64,000 nucleotides of DNA from Gloeobacter violaceus PCC 7421 (GCF_000011385.1 NC_005125.1:2480001-2544000), one strand, 5' to 3'. Positions 17,000 to 25,458 are shown, counted from the stretch's first letter. Notes: a model not told the origin generated them from the letters alone. Program-made: numbers and translations.

Positions 17000-17776
17000 A
17001 TGAAGCTCACGCGCATCGATCTGAATTCCTGGATTGTCGAGATGGCGGGACAGGTTATCTTGATCGATCCCTGGCTGGTCGATCCGCTCGTATTCGGCGC
17101 CGGTTGGTTGATTGAGCTAAGCCACGTCACTCCCCCCGCCTTTACCCCCGAGACGCTGCCGCCCGTCGATTTGTTGTTGATCTCCCAGGCCCAGCCCGAC
17201 CACTGCCACCGCCCGACCCTCGAACGCCTGTCGCGGGCGCTCCCGGCGGTGGCTTCCCCGGCTGCCGCCCGGGTACTGCGCGAACTCCAATTTTCCAGCG
17301 TGCAGGCGCTCACAAATTTTGAGCAGTTCCGTCTTGGGAACCTGCGCGTTACGGCCGTGCCCGGAGCCGAGGTCCAGTTCGAGCAAGAAAACGGTTATTT
17401 GCTTCGCGACGAGGGCACCGGCGAGACGCTCTACTACGAGCCGCATCGGAGTACGCCCGAGATTCAGCGGCGGGTGGTAGGTCTGGGCAGTGTCGATGTG
17501 CTGATGATGCCGGTGGTGGGATTGCAGCTGCCATTGCTCGGAGAAGTGGTGATGGGGCCGGAAAGTGCCCTGGCGATGGCCAGAACTGTCAAACCCGACA
17601 CGATTGTGCCCACGACCCTGGGAGAAGTGCACACAGGTGGGATCGCCGGTCAGTTGTTCAAACCCACCGGCAGCGTCGAAGAGTTTACGGACAAACTTAC
17701 CGCAAGCGGCCTTGCCAGCCGGTTTTTGCACCCGGCTCCCGGGGAGACTCTCGAACTGGTATTTTCCAGGCGCTGA
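17000..17776 (+). CDS. Metallo-beta-lactamase-fold hydrolase-like protein
   Basis: The 258 residues fit the UPF0173/MBL-fold pattern: a short first beta strand (LNSWIVEMAGQVILIDPWLVDP), an LLLISQAQPDHCHRPTL block where MBL enzymes have HxHxDH, then VPGAEVQFEQENGYLL and VDVLMMPVVG. Only the Asp-His of the metal motif is kept and the first two histidines are Gln/Ala-like positions, so metal binding may be altered. Some cyanobacterial members look the same. Substrate unknown. Confidence 0.72.
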   Translation: MKLTRIDLNSWIVEMAGQVILIDPWLVDPLVFGAGWLIELSHVTPPAFTPETLPPVDLLLISQAQPDHCHRPTLERLSRALPAVASPAAARVLRELQFSSVQALTNFEQFRLGNLRVTAVPGAEVQFEQENGYLLRDEGTGETLYYEPHRSTPEIQRRVVGLGSVDVLMMPVVGLQLPLLGEVVMGPESALAMARTVKPDTIVPTTLGEVHTGGIAGQLFKPTGSVEEFTDKLTASGLASRFLHPAPGETLELVFSRR

Positions 17777-17812
17777 GTGAAAACGCCTTCAACCACCCAG
17801 GGCCATTCGGGG

Positions 17813-18679
17813 CTAGGAAATTTGCTCGGCCCACTCGCTCAAGTAAGCGTTGACCAGTTCGGGCCGCTCGTCGTGGGGGCAATGGCCCGCTGGAATCAAC
17901 TGCAATTGACCGCTCGGGTACGCCTCGAGAAAGCGCTTTGCCCGATCGACGTTCATCCAGGGATCGCTCTCGCCCCACAGCAACAACAGCGGTCGCCGGA
18001 GGCTTCCCAGCAATTCGTCGACGTAGCGGCCCTGGGGAGTCTGGAAGACCGAGGCAAACACTACCGCCGCCCCCGGATCGCACGAAGGGCGATAAATGTC
18101 GGCGACCAGCTCGTCTGTCACCGCACCCTGGTCGTGGTAGACCTGGCCCAGCACTCGCCGGATGTTCGAGGGTTGGCGAAAATACTGAAACAGCAGCCAG
18201 CTTGCCCAACTCTGGGAGAAAAAGCCCTTGGCCACCTCGCCGGTCAATTTCTGAAACGCATTCGGCTGGGGGGCTCCCGAAAACGGCCCCGCACCATTGA
18301 TGAGCACCAGGCCCTTTACCCATTCCGGGTGGTCCGCGGCCAGCACCAGGGCCGCGTAGCCGCCCAGGGAATTGCCCGCCACCACCGGCGGCCGGCCGAT
18401 AATCTCGCTTGTAAAATCGCGCAGTTGATCGCGCCACAACTCGCCGCTGTAGGCGATGTTGGGCTTTTGGGTGCGGCCAAACCCCAATAGATCGACAGCC
18501 CAGACCGGATGGTGCTCACTGAGCGGCCCGATGTTCTTGCGCCAGTGGTCGGTGGAGGCTCCGAAGCCATGCACCAACAGCAGAGGCACTCCGGGTCGGT
18601 CGGTGCCGGCTTCGACGTAGTGAACCTGCCAGCCGCGCCAGGTCCATCTTTTACTGGTGCTCGCCAAAGATGTTGCCAT
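17813..18679 (-). CDS. Alpha/beta-fold hydrolase
   Basis: A 288-residue alpha/beta hydrolase with the oxyanion motif LLVHGFGAS, nucleophile elbow GNSLGGYA, the acid in LLWGESDPW and the catalytic His in PAGHCPHDERPE. A cap domain lies between residues about 135 and 215. Related cyanobacterial and plastid proteins are often annotated as esterases or pheophytinase-like enzymes, but the substrate cannot be read here. The gene is convergent with the MBL-fold gene and divergent from the DUF2993 gene. Confidence 0.88.
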   Translation of the reverse strand: MATSLASTSKRWTWRGWQVHYVEAGTDRPGVPLLLVHGFGASTDHWRKNIGPLSEHHPVWAVDLLGFGRTQKPNIAYSGELWRDQLRDFTSEIIGRPPVVAGNSLGGYAALVLAADHPEWVKGLVLINGAGPFSGAPQPNAFQKLTGEVAKGFFSQSWASWLLFQYFRQPSNIRRVLGQVYHDQGAVTDELVADIYRPSCDPGAAVVFASVFQTPQGRYVDELLGSLRRPLLLLWGESDPWMNVDRAKRFLEAYPSGQLQLIPAGHCPHDERPELVNAYLSEWAEQIS

Positions 18680-18766
18680 TACTTAACATTTTAGCGGACC
18701 GCCGGACAGAGGAAACGGCAGTTTGCCTATGCCATCGTGGAATCGTTGTGCGAGAGGACTTGCTGC

Positions 18767-19582
18767 ATGAGCCGGCGTGCCGTACTGTGGGCAACAACCT
18801 TCGTGATGCTTGCGAGCGTGTTTGGTCTGCCCGTTCAATCCCAGATGCTCAGCAACCTGCTCGGCCCGTTGCTGGAGGCGTGGATCCGCACCCAGGTCCA
18901 GCAGGTAGACGACCTGCGCGTTGCGGTGAGCGGACCGGATAGCGAAGTGGCGGGCGGGCGCATCCAGAGTATCGAAATTTCTGGCCGCAACATTGTCTAC
19001 GAGGGAATTCCCGCCCGCTCGCTCGCGATGCGCGGCTCCGACATTCGCCTGGATACTCGCGGCAGTCTGGCAGGCGGCGGGTTGCGCCTCGAAAAGTCCG
19101 TCCTTGCCGATCTGGCCTTGCGCCTCTCCGAGCAGGACATCAATACCTACCTGGCTTCCCGGGCCTTTCAAGACCAGGTGCGCGATCTCAAAATTACGCT
19201 GCCTGCACAATTCGGCGGTGACGGCACGACGCAGATTCCGCTCGAGATCCGCAACCCGCGCGTGCGGCTATTGGCCGACCGCCTGGAAGTCCAGGCCGTG
19301 GTGCGCCTCGAAAACGGCGAACCGGCTGCGTTGCGCTTAGCCAGCGGCGTGGCGGTTGCCTCCCCGCGCGAACTGCGGCTTGTGGAGCCCCGCATCGTCT
19401 CCGAGAACGGTCAGAGCGCTCCTCTCGAAGCGCTCGTCAATCTGCCCATCTTGCTTGGGCCGGAAGTGGAAGTGCGGCGGGTGTCCCTGACCCCCGGCAT
19501 GCTCGTGCTGGAAGGTTCCTACCGCATCGAGGCCGCCCCGCCGGTGGCGGGCGCTGCGGACCGACGCCCGCAGGTACGCTGA
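18767..19582 (+). CDS. Exported DUF2993 (LmeA-like) lipid-binding protein
   Basis: The 271-residue protein has a signal peptide (AVLWATTFVMLASVFGLPVQS) and then the DUF2993 pattern: LLGPLLEAWIRTQV, the repeated GGRIQSIEISGRNIVYEGIPA, and LSEQDINTYLASRAFQD in the middle. The family is related to LmeA, a periplasmic phospholipid-binding protein of mycobacteria. Cyanobacteria have several members of unknown role. ATG 18767 is the chosen start because the signal peptide begins there; the longer GTG 18737 frame adds a cysteine-rich stub. Confidence 0.8.
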   Translation: MSRRAVLWATTFVMLASVFGLPVQSQMLSNLLGPLLEAWIRTQVQQVDDLRVAVSGPDSEVAGGRIQSIEISGRNIVYEGIPARSLAMRGSDIRLDTRGSLAGGGLRLEKSVLADLALRLSEQDINTYLASRAFQDQVRDLKITLPAQFGGDGTTQIPLEIRNPRVRLLADRLEVQAVVRLENGEPAALRLASGVAVASPRELRLVEPRIVSENGQSAPLEALVNLPILLGPEVEVRRVSLTPGMLVLEGSYRIEAAPPVAGAADRRPQVR

Positions 19583-19586
19583 GGCG

Positions 19587-20138
19587 TTACGGCGGTGCCG
19601 TCGTCATCGAATCCTGGTTGGCTTCCAGACGCGCGGTTCCCCAACCCCTGGCCTTCTGGGAGGCGCGCAGAATAAACGCGGCCAGATTCTGAGCTTCGTC
19701 GTCTTCGATCCAGTCGCTCTTGCGGCAGTTGAAAGTCTCCTCGCTGCCGTCGTAGCTCATCGGCAGGCGCATGTACTGCACCAGAGACTGAATGTTGTCC
19801 CGTGGGGGGGTGGCTCCCTGCAGCTTGGCAAGCGCCAACGAGACTTTGGGGTTGGGCGTGGTGGTGCCCCCCACGTGGCAGTTCTGGCAGTTCGATTCGA
19901 ACAGTTTCTTGCCGGCGTAGATCTGCTGGGGGCTGAAAGTCTGCAAATTGCCCACCCCGTCGGCCGGCAGGTCCACCGGTCCACGCACCCCCAGGTTGAC
20001 GGTGACGTACTTGTCTTTGAGTGCGGCGGCGTCCCTGTCGTCGTCTGCACCGCTACAACCCGCAAGCAGCAGGCCGCACAGGCCCAATACAAAGGCGCTG
20101 CGCAAAGTCGAGGCACGCCGACAATGCCCGAACGTCAT
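19587..20138 (-). CDS. PsbV2-like c-type cytochrome, lipoprotein, predicted His/Cys haem ligation
   Basis: The 183-residue protein has a lipoprotein signal (LLLAGC, Cys28), one haem site CQNCH (84-88), and the PsbV core GATPPRDNIQSLVQYM followed by SYDG. Where cytochrome c550 has its distal haem His, this protein has Cys138 in the segment ETFNCRKSDW, 50 residues after His88. PsbV2 of Thermosynechococcus has exactly this His/Cys ligation, as I recall. AGGGGGA lies 8 nt before the ATG. It follows a second PsbV-like gene by 33 nt, and both should face the periplasm. Confidence 0.85.
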   Translation of the reverse strand: MTFGHCRRASTLRSAFVLGLCGLLLAGCSGADDDRDAAALKDKYVTVNLGVRGPVDLPADGVGNLQTFSPQQIYAGKKLFESNCQNCHVGGTTTPNPKVSLALAKLQGATPPRDNIQSLVQYMRLPMSYDGSEETFNCRKSDWIEDDEAQNLAAFILRASQKARGWGTARLEANQDSMTTAPP

Positions 20139-20171
20139 AAAGATTCCCCCTGTATCTATAGAGTGCCCGAG

Positions 20172-20672
20172 CTAGCGGGTGTCCTTGCCCTGGCCCCAGT
20201 TGGGGTTGGAGGTCGCTTCTTTGATAATGTGCCCGGCAATCAGCCGCAGCTTTTCGTCGCCCAGACCCGTGAAGGAGGCGTGCTCGCCCGTCTTTAGCAG
20301 GTCGGTCCGGCCGTCGTAGCTCGTCGGCTTTTTCATGTAATCGACCAGGCCGGCGACGGTGTTGCGCGGCGGGGTGGCATTGGTCAGCGCGTCGTAGGAC
20401 AGGCTGACGTCGGTGCTGTTGTAGGTGCCGTAGGTCTGGCCGCCGACGTGGCAGCGCCCGCACTCGGCCTGGAACAGCTTTTTCGCCTGTTTGAGATCGG
20501 CGGTGCTGAAGTTTGAAAGCTCACCGGTGGCGGCGGAGACCACGTCCGGTTTGGCGACCGGGGCGGGCTCGCTGGGTGCTTCAGCGGTGGTGCTCTGCTC
20601 GCCGCCGGCACAACCGGCCACGGCCAGGGCAAGGGCTAGGGTCGCTAGCCGTCCGAACTGCCTGCTAAACAT
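20172..20672 (-). CDS. psbV: PsbV-like cytochrome c550, lipoprotein form
   Basis: From ATG 20672 the 166-residue protein has a lipobox (LAVAGC, Cys21), a Pro/Ala linker, one haem site CGRCH (71-75), and the c550 core NATPPRNTVAGLVDYMKKPTSYDG. His131 (KTGEHASF) is placed as the distal ligand, so bis-His ligation is expected. PsbV normally stabilises the oxygen-evolving complex and is exported as a soluble protein; a lipid anchor is unusual. AGGAGAAC precedes the ATG, while an upstream in-frame TTG at 20696 would put it inside the coding frame. Confidence 0.87.
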   Translation of the reverse strand: MFSRQFGRLATLALALAVAGCAGGEQSTTAEAPSEPAPVAKPDVVSAATGELSNFSTADLKQAKKLFQAECGRCHVGGQTYGTYNSTDVSLSYDALTNATPPRNTVAGLVDYMKKPTSYDGRTDLLKTGEHASFTGLGDEKLRLIAGHIIKEATSNPNWGQGKDTR

Positions 20673-20692
20673 AGAATGCTTAGTTCTCCTCT

Positions 20693-20893
20693 TCAACTGC
20701 GGGGTTCCTCGATCAGCTCGACACGGGGGTGGTTGCGCACCTCCAGGATGATACGCTTGGCGTCCTCGAGGGCGAGTTGGCTGTGCTCATCCTGAAAAGG
20801 AATATCAAACCGCCGGCAAATAGTGAAGACCTGGGCGATATTCAGACCGTAGTCCTCGGCCAATGCAGCGATCGAAACGTCTGCAAATCCCAT
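20693..20893 (-). CDS. Small conserved protein with IF2-N-like helical fold
   Basis: The 66-residue protein (MGFADVSIAALAEDYGLN start, ATG 20893) has the short helical pattern ALAEDYGLNIAQVFTICRRFDI and LALEDAKRIILEV, similar to the N-terminal domain of IF2 and to a small cyanobacterial family. It ends 20 nt before the psbV-like pair in the same direction, so the three may form an operon. No function is known. The 11 extra N-terminal codons of the longer frame look unconserved. Confidence 0.6.
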   Translation of the reverse strand: MGFADVSIAALAEDYGLNIAQVFTICRRFDIPFQDEHSQLALEDAKRIILEVRNHPRVELIEEPRS

Positions 20894-20994
20894 GGCACTT
20901 CCCTGACAGGCGTGATCCCACCCCATTGTGCATCATTCGGTCCGTTGCGCATAGATTTCGGCAAGGCCCGCCTGCACCGGCCGTCAGACGGGAT

Positions 20995-21702
20995 TTAACA
21001 GACGTAAGTGCCCACCGCCTCGCCCTGCACCGCCCGGTAGATGCTGTTTTTTTCGAAGACATTGAAAACCAGGATCGGGATGTTGTTTTCGCGGCACAGG
21101 GCGATGGCGGTCGAGTCCATCACCCGCAGATTTTGGACCAGCACTTCGTGGAAGGTAATTTTCTCGAAGCGCACCGCCTGGGGGTTGAACTTCGGATCGC
21201 TGTCGTAGATGCCGTCGACGCGGGTCGCTTTAAAGATTACCTGAGCGTCGATTTCGGCGGCGCGCAGGGCGGCGGTGGTGTCGGTGGTAAAAAATGGATT
21301 GCCCGAACCGGCCCCGAAGATGACCACCCGTCCTTTTTCGAGGTGGCGCATCGCCCGGCGGCGGATAAACGGCTCGGCCACCTCCTTCATCTCGATGGCC
21401 GAGAGTAACCGCGTCTGGACCTGGAACTGCTGTTCGAGGGCATCCTGCAGCGTCAGGGCGTTCATCACCGTGGCGAGCATCCCGACGTAGTCGGCCGTCG
21501 CCCGGTCCATTCCCGAGGAGCTCGCCTTGACGCCGCGGAAGATATTGCCGCCGCCCACCACCACCGCCAGTTCGGTACCCGCTTCCACCACCCGGGCGAT
21601 CTCACCGGCAAGCGACTTGACTACCTCCGGGTCGATCCCGAATTCGCGGTCGCCCATCAGGGCTTCCCCGCTCAGCTTCAAAAGGACGCGGCGATACTTC
21701 AT
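20995..21702 (-). CDS. pyrH: UMP kinase PyrH
   Basis: PyrH phosphorylates UMP to UDP in pyrimidine synthesis. From ATG 21702 the 235-residue protein has the amino-acid-kinase fold: [71 protein letters not shown] and the C-terminal GEAVGTYV. The longer frame adds 16 residues without support. Head to tail after petE, with the petE terminator between them. Confidence 0.95.
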   Translation of the reverse strand: MKYRRVLLKLSGEALMGDREFGIDPEVVKSLAGEIARVVEAGTELAVVVGGGNIFRGVKASSSGMDRATADYVGMLATVMNALTLQDALEQQFQVQTRLLSAIEMKEVAEPFIRRRAMRHLEKGRVVIFGAGSGNPFFTTDTTAALRAAEIDAQVIFKATRVDGIYDSDPKFNPQAVRFEKITFHEVLVQNLRVMDSTAIALCRENNIPILVFNVFEKNSIYRAVQGEAVGTYVC

Positions 21703-21758
21703 GGCGATTTGGCGCTGGCTAGAGAGGATTGTCCTGTCAAAGAATAACACCCTCGATC

Positions 21759-21781
21759 AAAAAACCGGCCCGCAGGCCGGT
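21759..21781 (-). terminator. Rho-independent terminator of petE
   Basis: Read on the minus strand, ACCGGCC-TGCG-GGCCGGT forms a perfect 7-bp stem followed by TTTTT. It lies 30 nt after the petE stop and before pyrH. Confidence 0.88.
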
Positions 21782-21810
21782 GGGTGAAATAAAGACCGCT
21801 ATGCGGACAC

Positions 21811-22200
21811 TTATTTGATAGTCAGCGTGCCGACCATGCCGGTGCTCTTGTGGGGGGTGCAGTAGAAGGCGTAGTCTCCCTTCTTGGCGTTGGCCGGAAT
21901 GGTCGAAATGTAGGAATCTTTGGGTTTGTTGAGCAGCTTGCTCTGGCTCATCGCCTTCGCCCCGGCCGGGTCGGCCGACTTGGCGGCATCGAAGACGGCA
22001 TTATGGGGGCCGGCCTTGTTCATCGTCCATTTGATCGTATCGCCGGGTGCCGCGTCGATCTTGGCAGGGACGTAGACAAGCCGGCCGGTGTCGGCACCCA
22101 TCTTGACTTCGATTTCTTTGGCACCGGCAGCCAGGCCAGTGGCGCAGACCGCCACCAGGGCAGCCAGCGAGCAAGCTGCAAATTTAGACCATGAGATCAT
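21811..22200 (-). CDS. petE: Plastocyanin precursor (PetE)
   Basis: Plastocyanin is the periplasmic/lumenal copper protein that carries electrons from cytochrome b6f to photosystem I. The 129-residue precursor has a signal peptide (FAACSLAALVAVCATGLAAGA) and all four copper ligands: His66 in GPHNAVF, and Cys114, His117 and Met122 in YCTPHKSTGM. ATG 22200 is preceded by CCTCCGAA and GGAG. It sits 20 nt after gatB in the same direction, and a terminator follows. Confidence 0.96.
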   Translation of the reverse strand: MISWSKFAACSLAALVAVCATGLAAGAKEIEVKMGADTGRLVYVPAKIDAAPGDTIKWTMNKAGPHNAVFDAAKSADPAGAKAMSQSKLLNKPKDSYISTIPANAKKGDYAFYCTPHKSTGMVGTLTIK

Positions 22201-22219
22201 TTCGGAGGTTCTCCATGCA

Positions 22220-23884
22220 TTATGCGTGGGCGTCTTGGTGACTAACGGGCGTGTCCGGCTCTTCGGAAGCGGCGGTGATGGCTTCTGCCGACCCGGCCTC
22301 GGCGGTGATCGCTTCGGTGGGTGCCTCGGGTGGGGCATCCTCGACAGCGGGGGGCGCCTCGGGGGTCTCGGCGGCAGACTCCGGCTCCGGGGGCGGTGCA
22401 GTCGGTTGCTCGGCAAGCTTGCTTTGCAATAGATCGTTGACCACCTGCGGGTCGGCGCGGCCGGCCGTCTTCTTCATCACCTTGCCGACGAAGAATCCGA
22501 GTAATTTGGTGCGTCCACCCCGGTAGGCAGCCACCGAATCGGATTCTCCAGCCAGCACCTCATCCACGATCTGTTCAAGCTGCCCCCTGTCACTGATTTG
22601 TGTCAGACCGCGCTCTTCGACGAGGGCGCGTGGGGAGCCCCCTTTCTCGAACAGGTCGGGTAGAAGCTCGTTAGCTATCCGGTTGCTAATAATACCCTGG
22701 TTGATGAGCGCAAGCAATTCGGCCGAAACCTCGGGAGTGACCTTGATCTGCGAAATCGACCGGCGCGTCTCGTTGAGGTGGGCGGCCACCGCCCCGCTGA
22801 CGAAGTTGGCCGCCTGCTTGGCAGGTATCCCCAGGGCCACTACTTGCTCGAAATATTCGGCCACCTCGCGCTCGTCGGTCAGCACGCCCGCGTCGTAGGA
22901 CGACAATCCGAGCGTCTCGCGGTAGCGATGGCGTTTTTGTGCGGGAAGTTCGCCAAGCCGCTGCCGGTAAGCGTCGATCTGAGTGCCATTTAGTGCAATC
23001 GGCACGAGATCCGGTTCCGGGAAGTAGCGGTAGTCGTTCGCTTCTTCTTTGGAGCGCATCGAGATGGTGCGCTGGGTGGCTTCGTCCCACAGCCGGGTCT
23101 CCTGCACGATGCGCTCGCCTGAGAGGAGGCAATCGACCTGGCGGGCAAATTCGTACTCCACCGCCCGCTGCAGCGAGTTGAAGCTGTTGAGGTTTTTGAT
23201 TTCGACTTTGGTGCCGAATTTGCCCTCGCCTGCGGGCCGCACCGAAATGTTCAGATCGAAGCGCAGCGAGCCCTCCTGCATGTTGCCGTCGCACACCCCG
23301 AGATAACGCACGATGCGGCGCAACTCCCCGGCGTAGGCGGCAGCCTCGGCGGCTGTGCGGATGTCCGGCTCCGAGACGATCTCGCACAACGCCACCCCGG
23401 CGCGGTTAAAGTCGACCAGCGAATGGGTCGAACCCGAGAGGCGATCTGCCCCGGCGTGCACGAGCTTGCCCGCGTCCTCCTCCATGTGCAGCCGGGTGAT
23501 GCCGATGCGTTTGGCCGGTTCGCCCTCCACCTCGATTTCAAGCCAGCCGCGCTCCGCCAGGGGCAGGTCGTACTGCGAGATCTGGTAATTTTTGGGCAGG
23601 TCCGGATAGAAGTACTGCTTGCGGTCGAACTTGCTCAGCCCCTGGGGATGGATCTGGCAGTTGAGGGCACTGGCAGTCAGCACCGCGTAGTCGAGGGCCT
23701 GCTGGTTGAGCACCGGCAGGGTGCCCGGCTGGCCGGTGCAGATCGGGCAGATGTTCGTGTTGGGGGTGTTGCCGAAGCGGGTCGAACACCGGCAGAATAG
23801 CTTCGTCTCGGTGGAGAGCTGTACATGCACCTCCAGGCCGATCACCGCTTCGTACTGGACTTTGGGTGGGGCCGTGCTGGTCAT
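22220..23884 (-). CDS. gatB: Asp/Glu-tRNA(Asn/Gln) amidotransferase subunit B, with acidic C-terminal extension
   Basis: GatB holds the kinase-like site of GatCAB, which turns Glu-tRNA(Gln) into Gln-tRNA(Gln). Seen: EAVIGLEVHVQL, FCRC with NTNICPICTGQPG (zinc site), KFDRKQYFYPDLPKNYQISQ, LHMEEDAGK and the YqeY-like tail with GKVMKKTAGRADPQVVNDLL. After residue about 490 comes a Pro/Glu/Ala-rich stretch of about 65 residues (APPPEPESAAETPEAPP onward) that GatB proteins normally lack. The start is ATG 23884, or ATG 23899 with five more residues. gatA and gatC are not here. Confidence 0.95.
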   Translation of the reverse strand: MTSTAPPKVQYEAVIGLEVHVQLSTETKLFCRCSTRFGNTPNTNICPICTGQPGTLPVLNQQALDYAVLTASALNCQIHPQGLSKFDRKQYFYPDLPKNYQISQYDLPLAERGWLEIEVEGEPAKRIGITRLHMEEDAGKLVHAGADRLSGSTHSLVDFNRAGVALCEIVSEPDIRTAAEAAAYAGELRRIVRYLGVCDGNMQEGSLRFDLNISVRPAGEGKFGTKVEIKNLNSFNSLQRAVEYEFARQVDCLLSGERIVQETRLWDEATQRTISMRSKEEANDYRYFPEPDLVPIALNGTQIDAYRQRLGELPAQKRHRYRETLGLSSYDAGVLTDEREVAEYFEQVVALGIPAKQAANFVSGAVAAHLNETRRSISQIKVTPEVSAELLALINQGIISNRIANELLPDLFEKGGSPRALVEERGLTQISDRGQLEQIVDEVLAGESDSVAAYRGGRTKLLGFFVGKVMKKTAGRADPQVVNDLLQSKLAEQPTAPPPEPESAAETPEAPPAVEDAPPEAPTEAITAEAGSAEAITAASEEPDTPVSHQDAHA

Positions 23885-23943
23885 AAAGCTTGCATTCAAC
23901 CGTTCGTCGTTCTCAATTTTGGCATAGAGGGTACAAGGGAAGC

Positions 23944-24612
23944 ATGGAGAACGGCAGCTGGCAACTGGTCCTCACCCGATTTCAGCAGAGCATCCTCGAT
24001 CTGCTGTTTCTCTACTTGCCCAACCTCGTCGGCGCCCTGCTGATTTTTTTGGTGGGTTGGCTGATTGCCGGGGTGGCAAGCCGGGTGGTCAGCGGCATTT
24101 TGCAGCGGGTCAATTTTCAAAAACTGCTCGGGGAGAATTTCAATCTGCAGCTATTCGAGAACACGACGCTGCGCATCGACGCGCCGCGCCTGAGCGGCCA
24201 GGTGACCTACTGGTTTTTGTTTGTCACCTCGGTACTGCTCGCGGCCGACGCGGCCAACCTGCCTCAGGTCGAGCAGTTCGTGACGGGTTTGTTCACCTAC
24301 GTACCCCAGATTCTCTCGGCTCTCGCCATCGTGCTGCTGGCGGTCGTGCTCGGTTCGCTGCTGCGCCGGATCATTGTGGCAAGCCTGCCCGCGGGCTACG
24401 CCTACGTCGGCTCCGCCGTCCAGGCTTTGATCTACGGTCTGGCGCTGTTGGCGGCGCTTGCGGAGCTGGGCATCTCGCGGGTAGTGATTTACATTCTAAT
24501 AGGCGGCATTGTCGGTCTGGTGACGATCAGCGGCGGCATCGCCTTCGGCTTGGGAGGCCGCGAGGCGGCACGCGAAATCATCGACCAGATACGCAAGCCG
24601 CGCGAGCCTTAG
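23944..24612 (+). CDS. Membrane protein with conserved TM-helix repeats (MscS-related)
   Basis: The 222-residue protein, AAGGGAAGC before ATG 23944, has about four to five membrane segments. Two copies of the 'TM_helix' pattern typical of MscS-like channel N-termini are visible: LPNLVGALLIFLVGWLIAGV and VPQILSALAIVLLAVVLGSL. The glycine-rich end (LVTISGGIAFGLGGREAARE) matches these proteins. No MscS beta domain follows, so channel activity is uncertain. Divergent from gatB. Confidence 0.75.
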   Translation: MENGSWQLVLTRFQQSILDLLFLYLPNLVGALLIFLVGWLIAGVASRVVSGILQRVNFQKLLGENFNLQLFENTTLRIDAPRLSGQVTYWFLFVTSVLLAADAANLPQVEQFVTGLFTYVPQILSALAIVLLAVVLGSLLRRIIVASLPAGYAYVGSAVQALIYGLALLAALAELGISRVVIYILIGGIVGLVTISGGIAFGLGGREAAREIIDQIRKPREP

Positions 24613-24636
24613 ATGCAGCTCCCGGTGTATCTTTGA

Positions 24637-25365
24637 ATGAAGACGGCCAACTCGAAAGCCTATAGAAGACAGCCAGTTGGGAAAAAGTCAGTGACAAAAA
24701 CTGCAGATGCAACTGGGAATGCTTCAACGGCGGAACGAGATCAAAACATCGTTCTGCCCAATGTCACCTGGCAAGCTTTCCAGGCCATCCTCAAAGCATT
24801 GCCCGAGGGGCGCTCTGTGCGCTTAGCTTACCATCAGGGAACCCTTATCCTCATGAGCCCATCGAAGAAGCATGAATGGGCTAATCGGTTATTGGAAAGG
24901 TTTATTGTCGCCTTTTGCGAGGAACTTAATGTCGCAGTAGAAAGTCTCGGTTCAACTCTTTGGGAGAGTGAACTGGTCGCGAGCGGCATTGAGCCTGACA
25001 GTTGTTTTTATATCCAAAATGAACGGGCTGTTCGAGGCAAGGAAATAATTGACTTGTCGGTGGATCCACCGCCTGACTTGATGGTTGAAGTCGATATCAC
25101 TAACTCGTCAAAGGGAAAATTTCCTATTTGCGCGGCGCTTGGAATACCCGAGCTGTGGATATACGACGGAGATGCGTTAAGCATCTATCACTTGCGGCAA
25201 GATTTCTATGCGGAGTCCCAAACCAGCCTTGTCTTTGAGCGCATATCGGTCCTTCAACTGACAAACTTTATCGAGCTTGGCCAATCGGAAGGCATGAGCG
25301 CTGCTGTTGCCGCTGCACGGATCTGGTTCCGGCAGCAGAGGGACTCAGGAGCGCCGCTCGACTAA
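24637..25365 (+). CDS. Uma2-family PD-(D/E)XK nuclease-fold protein
   Basis: The 242-residue protein carries the Uma2 (DUF820) pattern, very expanded in cyanobacteria: RLAYHQGTLILMSPSKKHEW, GIEPDSCFYI (Asp), PDLMVEVDIT (Glu), then KGKFPICAALGIPELWIYDG with the Lys one helix later. Its DNA is visibly richer in A+T than its neighbours, a sign of transfer. Function is unknown; the family is often mobile. The start ATG 24637 lacks a clear ribosome-binding site and GTG 24691 is an alternative. Confidence 0.82.
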   Translation: MKTANSKAYRRQPVGKKSVTKTADATGNASTAERDQNIVLPNVTWQAFQAILKALPEGRSVRLAYHQGTLILMSPSKKHEWANRLLERFIVAFCEELNVAVESLGSTLWESELVASGIEPDSCFYIQNERAVRGKEIIDLSVDPPPDLMVEVDITNSSKGKFPICAALGIPELWIYDGDALSIYHLRQDFYAESQTSLVFERISVLQLTNFIELGQSEGMSAAVAAARIWFRQQRDSGAPLD

Positions 25366-25368
25366 GGA

Positions 25369-25445
25369 CAACGACCGAGACGCCCTGCGTGTGACGCGCC
25401 GCACAGCGCGTAAACTCCGGTCGTTGCTACCAATAGGGAGCAACA
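25369..25445 (+). other. Structured intergenic RNA candidate upstream of the HAD gene
   Basis: CAACGACCG (25369-25377) pairs perfectly with CGGTCGTTG (25418-25426). Inside lie two small hairpins, ACGC-CCT-GCGT (25380-25390) and ACGCGC-CGCACA-GCGCGT (25394-25411), giving a three-way-junction-like shape. GTTGCT (25423-25428) could instead pair with AGCAAC (25439-25444), which excludes the outer stem. The whole lies just before the HAD gene's AAGGGA ribosome-binding site. It could be a leader with two states, or only a palindromic element. Confidence 0.35.
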
Positions 25446-25458
25446 CCAAGGGATAGCG

